Counted from the stretch's first letter, positions 7,801 to 15,411 are shown. The stretch is 16,631 nucleotides of DNA from Pseudomonadota bacterium (GCA_021783175.1 JAJXUF010000068.1:1-16631), one strand, 5' to 3'. Numbers and translations are program-made. Notes: generated from the letters alone by a model not told the origin.

Positions 7801-10800
7801 ACAACCTGATGCCGGGACGGTTCGGCGTGGTTGCCACGCCGGGAGCGGACCGCATCGCACGGGGTGAAGAATGGCTGCAGACCAACACGCTGGACGGCCA
7901 GAAGGCACACGATGCCTTCGTCCGGATCGGCGAGCCGAGTTACTTCCAGGAGTTCGGGCCTGCGGGCTACCACGTCATGATCGGCTTTGCGAACCCGAAG
8001 ATCATCAGCAGCCGCTTGAAAGAACTCTGCGCGGGCACCGATCCCAGCGCGCCCCAGTATCCAGCGGCGGCGAGTTGCGGCAACACCCTGAAGGGCACGA
8101 TCACCGGCCAGCGCCTGAGCCGGACGCCGGATGAAAGACTGTATGAAAGCGGTTCGCGCGATACCTACTATTGGACCCAGTGCTACGTCAGCGTCGGCGA
8201 CCCCGACGGTGAAGACTTCGCATTTGCCAAGTGCGACGCGAAAGGGAATTTCACCCTCACCGGCCTTCCCGACGGCGACTGGCGCATCACGACCTTCGAC
8301 CAATGGAACGATCAACTGGTGGACGGTCTTTCGACGCCTGTCAGGCTGGGGTCGACAACCAGTTATTGCCCGGGTTCGGGATCCTCACAGCACGTCTGCA
8401 ACATGGGCAACATCGCGTCGACCCAATGGCAGACCAACCTCTACACACGGACCTTCATCGACGACAACAAGGATGGACTCTCCCAGTCTTCCGAGGCCGG
8501 GATACCATTTGCGAACGTCGCGGTCCGGCTGCGCGACGGCAGCCTCGAGAACCTGCTCGTCACGGATTTCACCGGCACTGCCAATTTCAACGAGACATTC
8601 CCGCTTTTCAGCTGGTATACCGTTGAAACGGACGTGACCCGTTACAAAAATACCGGTACCCACGTGGTCTACGACGTTGGCGGGCCGGCCGACCAGACAC
8701 TGACGACCTGCGGCGGCTCCGCGTCTGGCGCAGGCTACCCGCCATGCGGAACGTCAACGATCGGCAAGAACCTGGCCAACACCGCAGAGCAGGTCTCGCT
8801 GCCGGCCAATCTGCGCCTTCCAGGCGCCGTTTATTGCGCCGGTGCGGACTGCTCCGGCAAGACGATTCAGGCTCCGGTCAGTGATCCGCCCAGCGTGTGC
8901 ACCACCACCAATGGGGCGACGACATGCTCGACCCAACTGTCCTCGGGCCGCATTGATCCACCGTGGGTAGGTGGCGTCGAGGGTTGGCAGGGTTTCCCGG
9001 GCCAGAACAATTTCCTCGAGTTCGGCAAGGAGCCCTATGTTGCCGGTGAGAATGGCGGCATCAAGGGCCACGTCGTCTACGCTTCGACGCGCCCGTTCGA
9101 CGATCCGCAGATGCTGGTCCAGACGCAGTGGGAACCCCTGGTTCCGCACGTCACGATCAACCTGTACCAGGAGGGGGTCGGCGCGGATGGAATCACGCCA
9201 ACGCTGACGCTGGTGGACCATACGCAGACCAGCAGTTTTGACGATTGGGCGCAGGGCTTCCATACGGATGCCGGCGGAAATACGGTCCCGAACATGAACT
9301 GCCCGGGCCAGGGTGGGGCGCCGGGCACGCCGGGAGGAACCGCGCTAGCCGATCTGTTCTTCTTCTCGTTGTACAACCAGCCGGAATACCTTGACTTTTA
9401 CAACTCTCAGCACGGCGGGGCGGCTCCGACTGCATTGCCGTACAACTCGCAGTTCAAGTGCTACGACGGCATGCACAACTGGAATCAACTCCAGCCCGCA
9501 CCCTATGACGGCATGTACCAGTTCCCGAGCGTGACTGCCACGAATCCAGTGACAGGAAAACCGACCGGAACCAACTGCACAATCTGCCAGGCCAATAACC
9601 TGAGCGCTACGACTCTGCCGACGAGCGATCTGTACTACGGTCTCCCGCAACTGCCGCCCGGCAAGTACGTGGTGGAAGTGGTGGTGCCCCCCGGTTTCGA
9701 ACTGGTGAAGGAAGAGGATAAGAACATCCTGATCGGCGACAACTATATCGCGCCAGTGACGCAGCAGTTCGGCGGCTTGGGCAACATTTTCATCCTGCCT
9801 GACCAGGCTTCGGTGGGTGCGGCCTACAATACGAACAACGCCCAGAATCCGACGCAGGGCTTGGGCACCAAGCCTAATAATCAGATCGTCCCGGGATTCG
9901 TGCCTGAGCCCACTTGGCCGTGCGTCGGCGAAGCGCGGATCGTGCCGGACTACATCAGCCTGTTCCCGGGTTCCAAAGAAGTGGCGCCGTTCGCAGGAGC
10001 GACCCGACGCCTTTGCGATCGCAAGGAAGTGACGTTGGGTGACCAGATGGGTGCGATCGCGAAGTTCTACGTCTTCACGTCGATCCACATCGCCTCCAAG
10101 TTTACCGGCGGCATCACGGACGACTACACGTCTGAGTTCGATCCTTTCTCTCCGCAATTCGGCGAAAAGTTCGCTCCGCCCGATCTGCCGGTGTCTGTCC
10201 GGGACTGGGCAGGCAACGAGACCAACCGCGTTTATGCGGACCACTGGGGCGCGTATAACGGGATGACGTACTCGACCTGGGAAGTCAATCCGCCGAATCC
10301 GACCGGGTATTCCCCGACGATGATGGTGTTCTGCATGAACGATCTGGGGCCGACCGCCGACATACGCTCGACGATCGTCAATTCCGCCGGAACGGTAGGG
10401 CCCAATCCGAACTTCGGGAAGTTAGGCACGGATCCGTTGTTTGCCCAGGGTTACAGCCAGTTCTGTTATGAACTGCCGTTCATGCCCGGGACAACCCAAT
10501 ACCTCGACACGCCCGTCGTACCGACGTCCGCCTTCGCAGGCGCCGGGTACAACAATGCGGACTGCGCCTATCCGGATGCCACCCCGGCGATCAAGGAAGT
10601 CGACGGCGACGGCATCGGTCCCTGGGTGAGTGCCCCTGGCAAGATGCTGACGATCACCGCGCTCGGAGATCAGCAAGTGCCCAACAACGCCTACAACGGG
10701 CCGTCGGCGACGACCGCGCCCTACAACCAGAAGACCGTCAACCGGCACTTTGGCTTTGGTACTGGCGCAGGAAGCGTAGCACTGGTTGGAAAAAATGGCG

Positions 10801-13484
10801 TTTCGCATCCCCTCACGAATGTGAACTGGAGCGACTTGACCATTACCGGCACGGTGCCTTCAGGTGTGCCGGACTGCGCTATTCAGCAACAGGCGCAATA
10901 TGGCGGCTCGACCGCGAAGTGCGGCCAACTGGTCATCACGGCGGCAAACGGCAAGGAGTCGATCGACACCGTGACCGTGACGATTGGCGGCAAGGCCCCG
11001 ACCCGCCTGACAACCAATAACCCGTTGACGCAAAATGGCCCGGGTTCGATTCAGCAGGCGATTGACGCCGCCACTCCGGGCGACCTGATCATCGTTCCTG
11101 CCGGTACGTACAGCGAGATGTTGCTGATGTGGAAGCCGGTCCGGTTGCAAGGTGTCGGAGCCGCTTCAAGCATCATCAACGCGACCACGCAACCTGCAGG
11201 CAAGCTGGATCCATGGCGCCGACAAGTCAATTGTCTGTTCGGACTGGCGCTCGACGGCTGGCCCATTTCGGGCGCGCATCCTTACGACTCTTCCGGGACG
11301 TACACGTGCCCGGCGGCCATGCAGTTCCAGGTGGACCGGATACCGACCGAGGCGACCATAGGCTGGGACGCCACGCTGAACGGCAACCTTGCCGAGATGC
11401 TGCAAGAGCCGTCGCTGATGGGCGCTCTGGAAGGAGCCGGTATCACGGTTCTGGCCAAGGGCGCGAATTTTCCGGCCGGACAGGATCCGTTCCAGATTAA
11501 CGCCGGAGAAGCGGCTTTTCCGACAGGCACCACGCTGCTGACAAGCGCCGATTGCACGACTGGTTCAGGCGGAAGTAATCCGTATCCAAGCAGTTTCCAA
11601 TGCAACCCGTCGGGCATTGATGGCTTGGGCATTACCGAGAGTTCACAGGGTGGCGGAGCGGTCTTCTTGCACGCCTGGGCACATAACATACAAATTGCGA
11701 ACAACCGGATCACCGCGAATTCCGGAACGCTCTCGGGTGGTATCAACATCGGTCAGGGCGAATATCCGCCTTCGTACACACAGGGCGCCACGAACCTTGC
11801 GCCGGGATCCTGCGAGAGCAGTGAAGTTGCGGGTGTTCAGTTGCCGTACTGCCATAACTTGAACGTGAATGTGCACCACAATGCGGTCACGCTGAATTCC
11901 TCCACCGGCGACGAATTGTTCTCGGCGACGCCGGCGGGGGCAGGCGGTGTCACTTTCTGTACCGGAGCAGATTACTACAAGTTCAACTACAACTGGATAT
12001 GCGGTAACCTGAGCAGCGGGGACGGCGGCGGCGTAGCTCACGTCGGATTCAGCAAGAACGGTGAAATCGAGCACAACGTGATTGTGTTCAATCAGAGCAC
12101 TAACCCAACGATTCCGACCAACGGTGGTGGTATCGTCATCATGGGTGCCCCCGACGTGGATCCCACCTGCGGCGCAACGACCGACCAGGATTGTCTGTCC
12201 GCTCCCGGCTCGATCGGGCCGAGCGACGGCATTGGCCCGGGACTGAAGATCAATGGGAACCTGATCATGGGTAACGCTGCGGAAAGCGGCAGCGGCGGCG
12301 GCATCGCCTTCCAGAACGTCAACGGGGCTGAAGTGCTCGCATTCCCGAACAAACCCGGGCAATGGTACGAGGTGAGGGTCACCAACAACATCATCGCCAA
12401 TAACGTCGCGGGCTGGGACGGAGCAGGCATCTCGCTGCTGGATGCGTTGAAGATGAACATCACCAACAACACGATCGCTTCCAACTCGACCACAGCGACA
12501 TCGGGAACGCTGTTCAACACCCTGGGGGCGCCGCTGGCCAGTACCCAGAACACTACCAACAATTGCGTCAAGTTGGCCGGTGGCTGCGGAAATACCTCGC
12601 TGCCTGAGCCCTCCGGCCTGGTGAGCATCCAGAACAGCGCGGTTCTGTCGGCGAACATGGCGCAACAGGTTCTTGCTGGGGTACCAATCGTATGTCCGGT
12701 GGACAACGTTGCGCCCAATACTCCCCGCAAAAATGGCACATGCATGAGAGTCTCGTATCCGGTGCTGGCCAATAATGTGTTCTGGGAGAACAGCGCCTAC
12801 TATGTAGGAGTGGCCCCATTCAGTGCGCAATACCAGCAAGCCGTGGTCACGCTGTTCAACGCGTTTACCGGAACGTTGCCAGGGACTCAAACAGCAACGG
12901 GTGCCTGTGTCCCCGCCAGCTATTGGGACCTCGGCGTGCGCGGCGACACCGGACCGGGTAATCATAGTGGTGGCGTTACGCTCAATCCGACGTACTCGGT
13001 GCTGACCGACGCCGGAGATTATCCCAACGCAAATAACCTGTCATCGAACCCCGGCTTTGTTACCCAGTACTGCGACGGTGGACGTATTCCTCCAGAATCC
13101 GGTGTGTCGGGCTGGGCGGTGCCTCCGGGCATTTCTGATGCGAGTGTGCCCAACCCGATCTTCAACCTGACTCCGGTGGCGACAGTGGACGAGGGCAACA
13201 ACTGGGTCAACCTGCGGTGGGGGCCGTTGACGACGAACAACCCGACAATCAAGGGTGCGGATGGAAATTATGGCGGCGGCTTGCCTCTTGGCGACTACGC
13301 GCTGGTGTCGACTTCCCCGGCCATCGATTACGTGCCTGTCGGGCAACCGCATCCGTCCACGGACTTCTTTGGAAATCCGCGGCCGGATCCAACCAACGGG
13401 AGCGCATTCGATGTTGGCGCGGTCGAGTTCGTACAGGCAAGTGTGGTATTCAATGTGCCACCAGTGTTCAATCAGGCACCGTAG
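4842..13484 (+). CDS. Giant 2,880-aa secreted mosaic protein: degenerate cupredoxin head, SdrD/cadherin-like modules, IPT-like domain, beta-helix
   Basis: One uninterrupted frame of 2,880 aa; ATG 4842 follows GGAG at 4831-4834 and opens a signal peptide (about residues 1-29, ending ASFA). Visible modules in order: multicopper-oxidase-like cupredoxin region without copper ligands (about 30-450); cadherin/Big_9-like domain (about 460-552); a further Ig-like segment (about 553-653); a long SdrD B-like region (about 655-1700) with ITDYRWVIEEDRTF, a Cys/His/Met-rich insert at 810-859 and a calcium-site-like DDNKDG at 1207-1212; an IPT/TIG-like domain (about 1920-2060); and a right-handed parallel beta-helix (about 2064-2870) with many N-x-I-x-x-N turns. 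The C-terminus (VFNQAP) has no LPxTG, PEP-CTERM or autotransporter barrel. Likely an extracellular or cell-surface scaffold working with the two upstream oxidases, possibly binding mineral, metal or polysaccharide (inference). Secretion route unknown. Confidence 0.9.
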   Translation: MRDNILKLNKLAAATALSAFLLASGASFAVNLIAGPATATLPDGSAIPMWGYSCGATVSGDTATCAALNKNAAGGWSPVVITVPTGQPLTINLTNNLSFTPTGSTTPNTVPTSLVIVGQLGGGLGTPQYGPVTTHAPQVGTTWPIAGGSTTFTPPPQGPRVQSFGTEVAATGATLTSGECASGCALTWASLRPGTYLIESGTHPSIQGPMGLYGILVVTTAPAGATAGTAYPAAGSTPAVTYNAEVPLLFSEIDPIQNGAVQTALSTAGFSETKVWSGQPGGCGNPNSAVGVVNTCYPPAVNYTPLYYMINGVAFNKTNAAISLFPALPGTAAAPISGNVLVRMVNAGLRMHVPSIVGSQTGGNSTAVPPVPPSSGFALIAEDGNPLPGLPKVQSDVFMAAGKTYDVMINVPAAGGTALPVFDRELSLSGNAIERDAGMLAYISVNGTGLPLAGSLGAAVARPDTYNSLVAAQTFGVSDPSKGVIANDSNVYGVQLLTAPVNGTVTLAANGIFTYVPIGTGTTDSFTYCANGAVAAGVCLSGITATVTLAAATIENASGITCTATTYNASMATYLAVKTPGVLAGCNDAAGYPLTVNTSTVTAAGGLTVLPDANGGFTAIAPGPGTYSFAYQAQNSQGTLSAVTNMTVVFPAGSGLGVTVLDGGDKKTPITDYRWVIEEDRTFYIDPSCTTNPPPAGCPSAGSGIVPTLGVNFHTSYMPYVAQGCTGPLSCEAGQTVIDPKTGSHVKTVCDISNGVCRPDLTGSGMTPVLPSQVALDPAKRYYISILPGDAANPFGAGYTGTPDCSKTGMAAGHCGHGMGGAPIGATCQTSGTTTTCVAPLTGATCTPTAGATTCIPPVTVLAQPAPYQPGKLSVLVFEDDFPLNGEQDGGGGVDVLSPQEPGLGSFQIHLWDAMAQNGDFTGQMTYDMFNQPLTNSLDGTIDPNTGLNACPITKQGQGITGMIVTCPKYEGDGKTLSPLAGQAVVNNLMPGRFGVVATPGADRIARGEEWLQTNTLDGQKAHDAFVRIGEPSYFQEFGPAGYHVMIGFANPKIISSRLKELCAGTDPSAPQYPAAASCGNTLKGTITGQRLSRTPDERLYESGSRDTYYWTQCYVSVGDPDGEDFAFAKCDAKGNFTLTGLPDGDWRITTFDQWNDQLVDGLSTPVRLGSTTSYCPGSGSSQHVCNMGNIASTQWQTNLYTRTFIDDNKDGLSQSSEAGIPFANVAVRLRDGSLENLLVTDFTGTANFNETFPLFSWYTVETDVTRYKNTGTHVVYDVGGPADQTLTTCGGSASGAGYPPCGTSTIGKNLANTAEQVSLPANLRLPGAVYCAGADCSGKTIQAPVSDPPSVCTTTNGATTCSTQLSSGRIDPPWVGGVEGWQGFPGQNNFLEFGKEPYVAGENGGIKGHVVYASTRPFDDPQMLVQTQWEPLVPHVTINLYQEGVGADGITPTLTLVDHTQTSSFDDWAQGFHTDAGGNTVPNMNCPGQGGAPGTPGGTALADLFFFSLYNQPEYLDFYNSQHGGAAPTALPYNSQFKCYDGMHNWNQLQPAPYDGMYQFPSVTATNPVTGKPTGTNCTICQANNLSATTLPTSDLYYGLPQLPPGKYVVEVVVPPGFELVKEEDKNILIGDNYIAPVTQQFGGLGNIFILPDQASVGAAYNTNNAQNPTQGLGTKPNNQIVPGFVPEPTWPCVGEARIVPDYISLFPGSKEVAPFAGATRRLCDRKEVTLGDQMGAIAKFYVFTSIHIASKFTGGITDDYTSEFDPFSPQFGEKFAPPDLPVSVRDWAGNETNRVYADHWGAYNGMTYSTWEVNPPNPTGYSPTMMVFCMNDLGPTADIRSTIVNSAGTVGPNPNFGKLGTDPLFAQGYSQFCYELPFMPGTTQYLDTPVVPTSAFAGAGYNNADCAYPDATPAIKEVDGDGIGPWVSAPGKMLTITALGDQQVPNNAYNGPSATTAPYNQKTVNRHFGFGTGAGSVALVGKNGVSHPLTNVNWSDLTITGTVPSGVPDCAIQQQAQYGGSTAKCGQLVITAANGKESIDTVTVTIGGKAPTRLTTNNPLTQNGPGSIQQAIDAATPGDLIIVPAGTYSEMLLMWKPVRLQGVGAASSIINATTQPAGKLDPWRRQVNCLFGLALDGWPISGAHPYDSSGTYTCPAAMQFQVDRIPTEATIGWDATLNGNLAEMLQEPSLMGALEGAGITVLAKGANFPAGQDPFQINAGEAAFPTGTTLLTSADCTTGSGGSNPYPSSFQCNPSGIDGLGITESSQGGGAVFLHAWAHNIQIANNRITANSGTLSGGINIGQGEYPPSYTQGATNLAPGSCESSEVAGVQLPYCHNLNVNVHHNAVTLNSSTGDELFSATPAGAGGVTFCTGADYYKFNYNWICGNLSSGDGGGVAHVGFSKNGEIEHNVIVFNQSTNPTIPTNGGGIVIMGAPDVDPTCGATTDQDCLSAPGSIGPSDGIGPGLKINGNLIMGNAAESGSGGGIAFQNVNGAEVLAFPNKPGQWYEVRVTNNIIANNVAGWDGAGISLLDALKMNITNNTIASNSTTATSGTLFNTLGAPLASTQNTTNNCVKLAGGCGNTSLPEPSGLVSIQNSAVLSANMAQQVLAGVPIVCPVDNVAPNTPRKNGTCMRVSYPVLANNVFWENSAYYVGVAPFSAQYQQAVVTLFNAFTGTLPGTQTATGACVPASYWDLGVRGDTGPGNHSGGVTLNPTYSVLTDAGDYPNANNLSSNPGFVTQYCDGGRIPPESGVSGWAVPPGISDASVPNPIFNLTPVATVDEGNNWVNLRWGPLTTNNPTIKGADGNYGGGLPLGDYALVSTSPAIDYVPVGQPHPSTDFFGNPRPDPTNGSAFDVGAVEFVQASVVFNVPPVFNQAP
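4929..6191 (+). other. Copper-less cupredoxin (multicopper-oxidase-like) head of the giant protein
   Basis: Residues about 30-450 match the second oxidase in layout: MWGYSCG (49-55), VITVPTGQPLTINLTNNL (from about 80), ESGTHPSIQGPMGLYG (from 199), YYMINGVAF, and a final ERDAGMLAYISV. The expected HxH, HPxHxH and HCH ligand motifs are all missing; H203 is the only His near a ligand position. This looks like a duplicated oxidase module kept for structure or docking. Confidence 0.75.
6219..6497 (+). other. Cadherin/Big_9-like domain in the giant protein
   Basis: Residues about 460-552 contain VIANDSN, LLTAPVNGTVTLAANGIFTY and DSFTYCANG, the pattern of tandem cadherin-like adhesin domains (VLANDxD...P..GT.....G.FTYTP...G.DSFTY). 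Only one clear copy is present, with a looser Ig-like segment following it. Confidence 0.65.
7269..7418 (+). repeat. Cys/His/Met-rich insert with a C-x8-C periodic repeat
   Basis: Residues 810-819 of the giant protein read MAAGHCGHGM. They are followed by two near-identical 18-residue units beginning GATC (825 and 843), placing Cys at 828, 837, 846 and 855, exactly 9 residues apart. A similar CTTTNGATTC stretch recurs at about residues 1357-1366. The spacing suggests either serial disulfides or metal binding. Confidence 0.6.
8451..8700 (+). other. SdrD B/Cna B-like repeat with calcium-site-like loop
   Basis: Residues about 1204-1286 of the giant protein: FIDDNKDGLSQSSEAGIP followed by VAVRLRDGS and a TDFTGTANF strand. 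D1207-x-N1209-x-D1211-G with E1218 further on resembles the calcium-binding loop of SdrD B domains (DxNxDGxxxxxE). Related segments (IKGHVVY...; LPPGKYVVEVVVPPGFE) occur at about 1408-1475 and 1600-1620. Confidence 0.6.
10599..11021 (+). other. IPT/TIG-like domain in the giant protein
   Basis: Residues about 1920-2060 combine a GKMLTITALGDQQVP opening, FGTGAGSVALVG, a TITGTVPSGVPDC strand, and CGQLVITAANGKES followed by DTVTVTIGG. This is the order expected of an IPT/TIG Ig-like fold (G.....G..F....V.......I...VP...G...V.V....G). The match is by eye and the call is tentative. Confidence 0.45.
11031..13451 (+). other. Right-handed parallel beta-helix region of the giant protein
   Basis: Residues about 2064-2870 open with GSIQQAIDAATPGDLIIVPA (from 2068), the classic entry into a pectate-lyase-like beta-helix, and then repeat coils such as IANNRITANSG, VHHNAVTLNSS, IEHNVIVFNQS, INGNLIMGNAA, VTNNIIANNVA and ITNNTIASNST. 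The end has SPAIDYVPVG and GAFDVGAVE-type wording (SAFDVGAVEF), typical of the last coil of such proteins. Polysaccharide-active enzymes and adhesins both use this fold; no catalytic residues can be assigned by eye. Confidence 0.85.
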
Positions 13485-13495
13485 CAATTGGAACT

Positions 13496-13504
13496 TAAGG
13501 AGGT
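13496..13504 (+). promoter_or_regulatory. Near-perfect Shine-Dalgarno for the small Ig-like protein
   Basis: TAAGGAGGT is a near-complete match to the 16S rRNA 3' end and stands 4 bases before ATG 13509. It decides this start over the in-frame TTG at 13488. Confidence 0.85.
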
Positions 13505-13508
13505 AATC

Positions 13509-13946
13509 ATGTTGAAATTTTCCCGCAAACTGATGCTTCTCTCTCTGCTTTCCGCATTTGCCGTCATCTCAATGGGCGGCGCCGGGGCCGAGGAAGAACA
13601 CGAAAAGGATCATCATGAAAAGAACCGTTCCGGGTCGGACAATATTGCGGCGAAGATGGCCGTGAAAACCGGCGTGATCACTGTGACCAATCGTGGCTAC
13701 GGCCCTCTCACGATCACAGCAGATCCTGAAGTCTCCAGAATTTCGGGTTCCGGTAACTTTGCGATCGTAACCCCGGCCACGGGAACCCCCTGTGCAAAAA
13801 CGCTGGTGGTCCCTGGCAAAGGGGGGGCATGCACGATTGGTGTGAAATACACGCCATCGGATACGGAGATATCAACGGCACGGGTTACGCTGATAGATAC
13901 TGGGGCAAAAACCGCCACCCAGGAAACGATAATCAGGGTTGACTAG
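13509..13946 (+). CDS. Small secreted Ig/ASH-like protein with His-rich acidic N-terminus
   Basis: A 145-aa protein with a signal peptide (about residues 1-27, ending GGAGA). The mature N-terminus is charged and His-rich (EEEHEKDHHEKN, 28-39), a plausible metal-binding or linker segment. Residues about 55-145 look like a single ASH/HYDIN-type or choice-of-anchor Ig domain: ITVTNRGYGPLTI, SGNFAIVTPATGTPC, a cysteine pair C95/C108 likely joined as a disulfide, and GVKYTPSDTEISTARVTL. Such domains bind other proteins or pack in filaments. It lies 24 bases after the giant gene, so it probably belongs to the same operon and may be an accessory or stabilising subunit of that secreted complex (inference). 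No enzymatic motif is present. Confidence 0.85.
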   Translation: MLKFSRKLMLLSLLSAFAVISMGGAGAEEEHEKDHHEKNRSGSDNIAAKMAVKTGVITVTNRGYGPLTITADPEVSRISGSGNFAIVTPATGTPCAKTLVVPGKGGACTIGVKYTPSDTEISTARVTLIDTGAKTATQETIIRVD

Positions 13947-13990
13947 GCAAATCCGGGGCGAACCATCAGATTCGTCTTTCGATTCTAGTC
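13941..13990 (+). other. Nested inverted repeat after the small Ig-like gene
   Basis: GACTAG (13941-13946, including the stop codon) pairs with CTAGTC (13985-13990), enclosing GGCGAA (13957-13962) and TTCGTC (13971-13976), which pair with one G-U. There is no T-run after it, so it is not a standard rho-independent terminator; it could be an mRNA processing or stability element, or chance. Confidence 0.25.
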
Positions 13991-14022
13991 AAAACCCGTC
14001 CAACCTGGAGATTTGCTAGGCT

Positions 14023-14541
14023 ATGCTCAAACGCTCCATACCAGGCACATTGATCCTCCTGATAGTTCTCGCCAGCGGTATCTTCGTTTCCACCGCTCGT
14101 GCGCAGTCGGCTCAGGCAGAAAAATCTCCTGCCCCGACCAGGACGGCATCCGGCGTTGCCGTACCGACCCGCTATCTGCCGAATCGGTTGCCAAAACGAG
14201 CCCGTATGTATTTCGGAGGCATTTGGGGAGTTGATTCGTTGCGCATCAAGAGGGTGGAATCGGGCGAGATCATCCGCTTTAGCTGGCGCGTACTGGATGC
14301 AGACAAAGCCAAAGAACTCAACGACAAGAAGGCCGAGCCGGCTTTGATCGACCCGCAGGCACGGGTAAGTCTGGTGGTTCCGTCGCTGGAGCAGGTCGGA
14401 CAATTGCGCCAGAGCGCCCCGCCCGAGGCGGGAAAATCCTACTGGATGGCTTTTTCAAACCAGGGCAGGTTAGTGAAGCGCGGAGACCGCGTTAGCGTGT
14501 TGATTGGCCAGTTTCGAGTTGACGGCTTGGTGGTGGAGTAG
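14023..14541 (+). CDS. Exported protein of unknown function
   Basis: A 172-aa protein with a clear signal peptide (about residues 1-27, ending STARA). The body is compact and well ordered: YFGGIWGVDSLRIKRVESGE (63-82), IIRFSWRVLDADKAKELNDK (83-102), PALIDPQARVSLVVPSLEQV (106-125), KSYWMAFSNQGRLVKRGDRV (138-157) and IGQFRVDGLVVE at the end. The absence of low-complexity sequence and the clean ending suggest a conserved periplasmic beta-rich domain, but I cannot name the family. No Cys after the signal peptide and no metal motif. The Shine-Dalgarno is weak (GGAG at 14007-14010, 12 bases upstream). It sits 76 bases after the small Ig-like gene on the same strand, so co-transcription is likely. 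Confidence 0.85.
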   Translation: MLKRSIPGTLILLIVLASGIFVSTARAQSAQAEKSPAPTRTASGVAVPTRYLPNRLPKRARMYFGGIWGVDSLRIKRVESGEIIRFSWRVLDADKAKELNDKKAEPALIDPQARVSLVVPSLEQVGQLRQSAPPEAGKSYWMAFSNQGRLVKRGDRVSVLIGQFRVDGLVVE

Positions 14542-14573
14542 GGTTTTCCTTCCGTCGTTCGTGGCTGGCATGA

Positions 14574-14589
14574 ACACAAACTTTTGTGT
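14574..14589. promoter_or_regulatory. Palindrome before the LolA/LolB-like gene pair, candidate operator
   Basis: ACACAAA (14574-14580) and TTTGTGT (14583-14589) form a perfect 7-base inverted repeat with a 2-base centre, 24 bases before ATG 14614. It has no trailing T-run and is AT-rich, so a protein-binding site is more likely than a terminator. No regulator can be named. Confidence 0.3.
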
Positions 14590-14613
14590 GTATCCAAAAT
14601 GGGGGATGTAAAC

Positions 14614-15411
14614 ATGAGACGATTTTTCTTCTTGGCATGTTGCCTGGTTTCACTCACAGCGTCAGCTACTGTAACCAAGAGCCACGTCTCACTTGGTGGC
14701 AAGCTGACCGCGGCCCAAATTATTGCCAGAAATGTGGATGCCCGTGGAGGGCTTAAAGCCTGGCGGGCAGCCAAGACTTTGACAATGACCGGCAAATTGG
14801 AGGCCGGCAGTGAAAAAAATCCGGAACTGCCTTTCGTGCTCAAAATGAAGAGAGCTCACATGAGCCGTTTGGAGATTTTCTTCCAGAATCAAACTGCCGT
14901 GCAGGTGTACGACGGTGTGCAAGGCTGGAAGTTGCGGCCATTCCTGGGACGCAACGAAGTCGAGCCATTTACGCCTGAAGAGAAGAACGCGGCATTGGAC
15001 TGGCAGGAACTGGATGGTCCGCTGGTTGATTATGCAAAAAAAGGAATCAAGGTGAAATTGCAGGGCATGGAATCCGTGGAAGGACACCGCGCTTACAAGC
15101 TCAAGATGACCATGGATAACGGCGTAGAGCGGAATGTCTGGGTCGATGCAGCGAGTTTCCTGGAATTGAAAATCGACGGCGAACCCAGAATGCTGGACGG
15201 CAAACCCCGTAGTGTTGCCATTTTTTACCGCGAGTACAGAGAAGAGAACGGATTGACGATGCCGCACATCCTGGAAACTGTGGTCGACGGGGGCAAGCAA
15301 CCGTACAGGATGCACATTGAGCATGTGGCGATCAATCAGGCGATGGAGAATGCCTTGTTCGCGAAACCCCAACTGGCAGTTGCCAACGCGTCCATGCAGC
15401 AAACCAGGTGA
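14614..15411 (+). CDS. Exported LolA/LolB-like (outer-membrane lipoprotein-sorting fold) protein, copy 1
   Basis: A 265-aa protein; ATG 14614 is chosen because GGGGGA (14601-14606) precedes it and it starts a signal peptide (about residues 1-18, ending TASA); an in-frame ATG at 14599 is less well placed. The body matches the LolA/LolB-type half-barrel plan: AAQIIARNVDARGGLKAWRA (33-52), FVLKMKRAHMSRLEI (74-88), VYDGVQGWKLRPF (98-110), VEGHRAYKLKMTMDNG (155-170), WVDAASFLELKIDG (176-189) and IFYREYREENGLTMPHILET (203-222). Proteins with this fold bind acyl chains or hydrophobic ligands in the periplasm. C9/C10 lie in the signal peptide core and do not make a good lipobox. It is paralogous to the next gene, 5 bases downstream. 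A role in placing the oxidase/giant complex at the outer membrane is inferred from context only. Confidence 0.85.
   Translation: MRRFFFLACCLVSLTASATVTKSHVSLGGKLTAAQIIARNVDARGGLKAWRAAKTLTMTGKLEAGSEKNPELPFVLKMKRAHMSRLEIFFQNQTAVQVYDGVQGWKLRPFLGRNEVEPFTPEEKNAALDWQELDGPLVDYAKKGIKVKLQGMESVEGHRAYKLKMTMDNGVERNVWVDAASFLELKIDGEPRMLDGKPRSVAIFYREYREENGLTMPHILETVVDGGKQPYRMHIEHVAINQAMENALFAKPQLAVANASMQQTR

Noticed and set aside
4821..8315. Long minus-strand open frames (501 and 618 codons) opposite the giant gene
   Set aside because: Both are antisense shadows of a well-supported + strand protein, with unstructured Arg/His-rich translations and no plausible start signals.
11643..12965. 440-codon minus-strand open frame opposite the beta-helix region
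   Set aside because: Same reason: no recognisable domain, while the + strand shows repeated beta-helix coils.
13947..14022. Rho-independent terminator after the small Ig-like gene
   Set aside because: A nested inverted repeat is present but no T-run follows it, so a terminator is not supported.
14584..14613. Alternative TTG start (14584) for the first LolA/LolB-like protein
   Set aside because: It lies within the palindrome at 14574-14589, lacks a Shine-Dalgarno and would put charged residues before the signal peptide; ATG 14614 is better supported.
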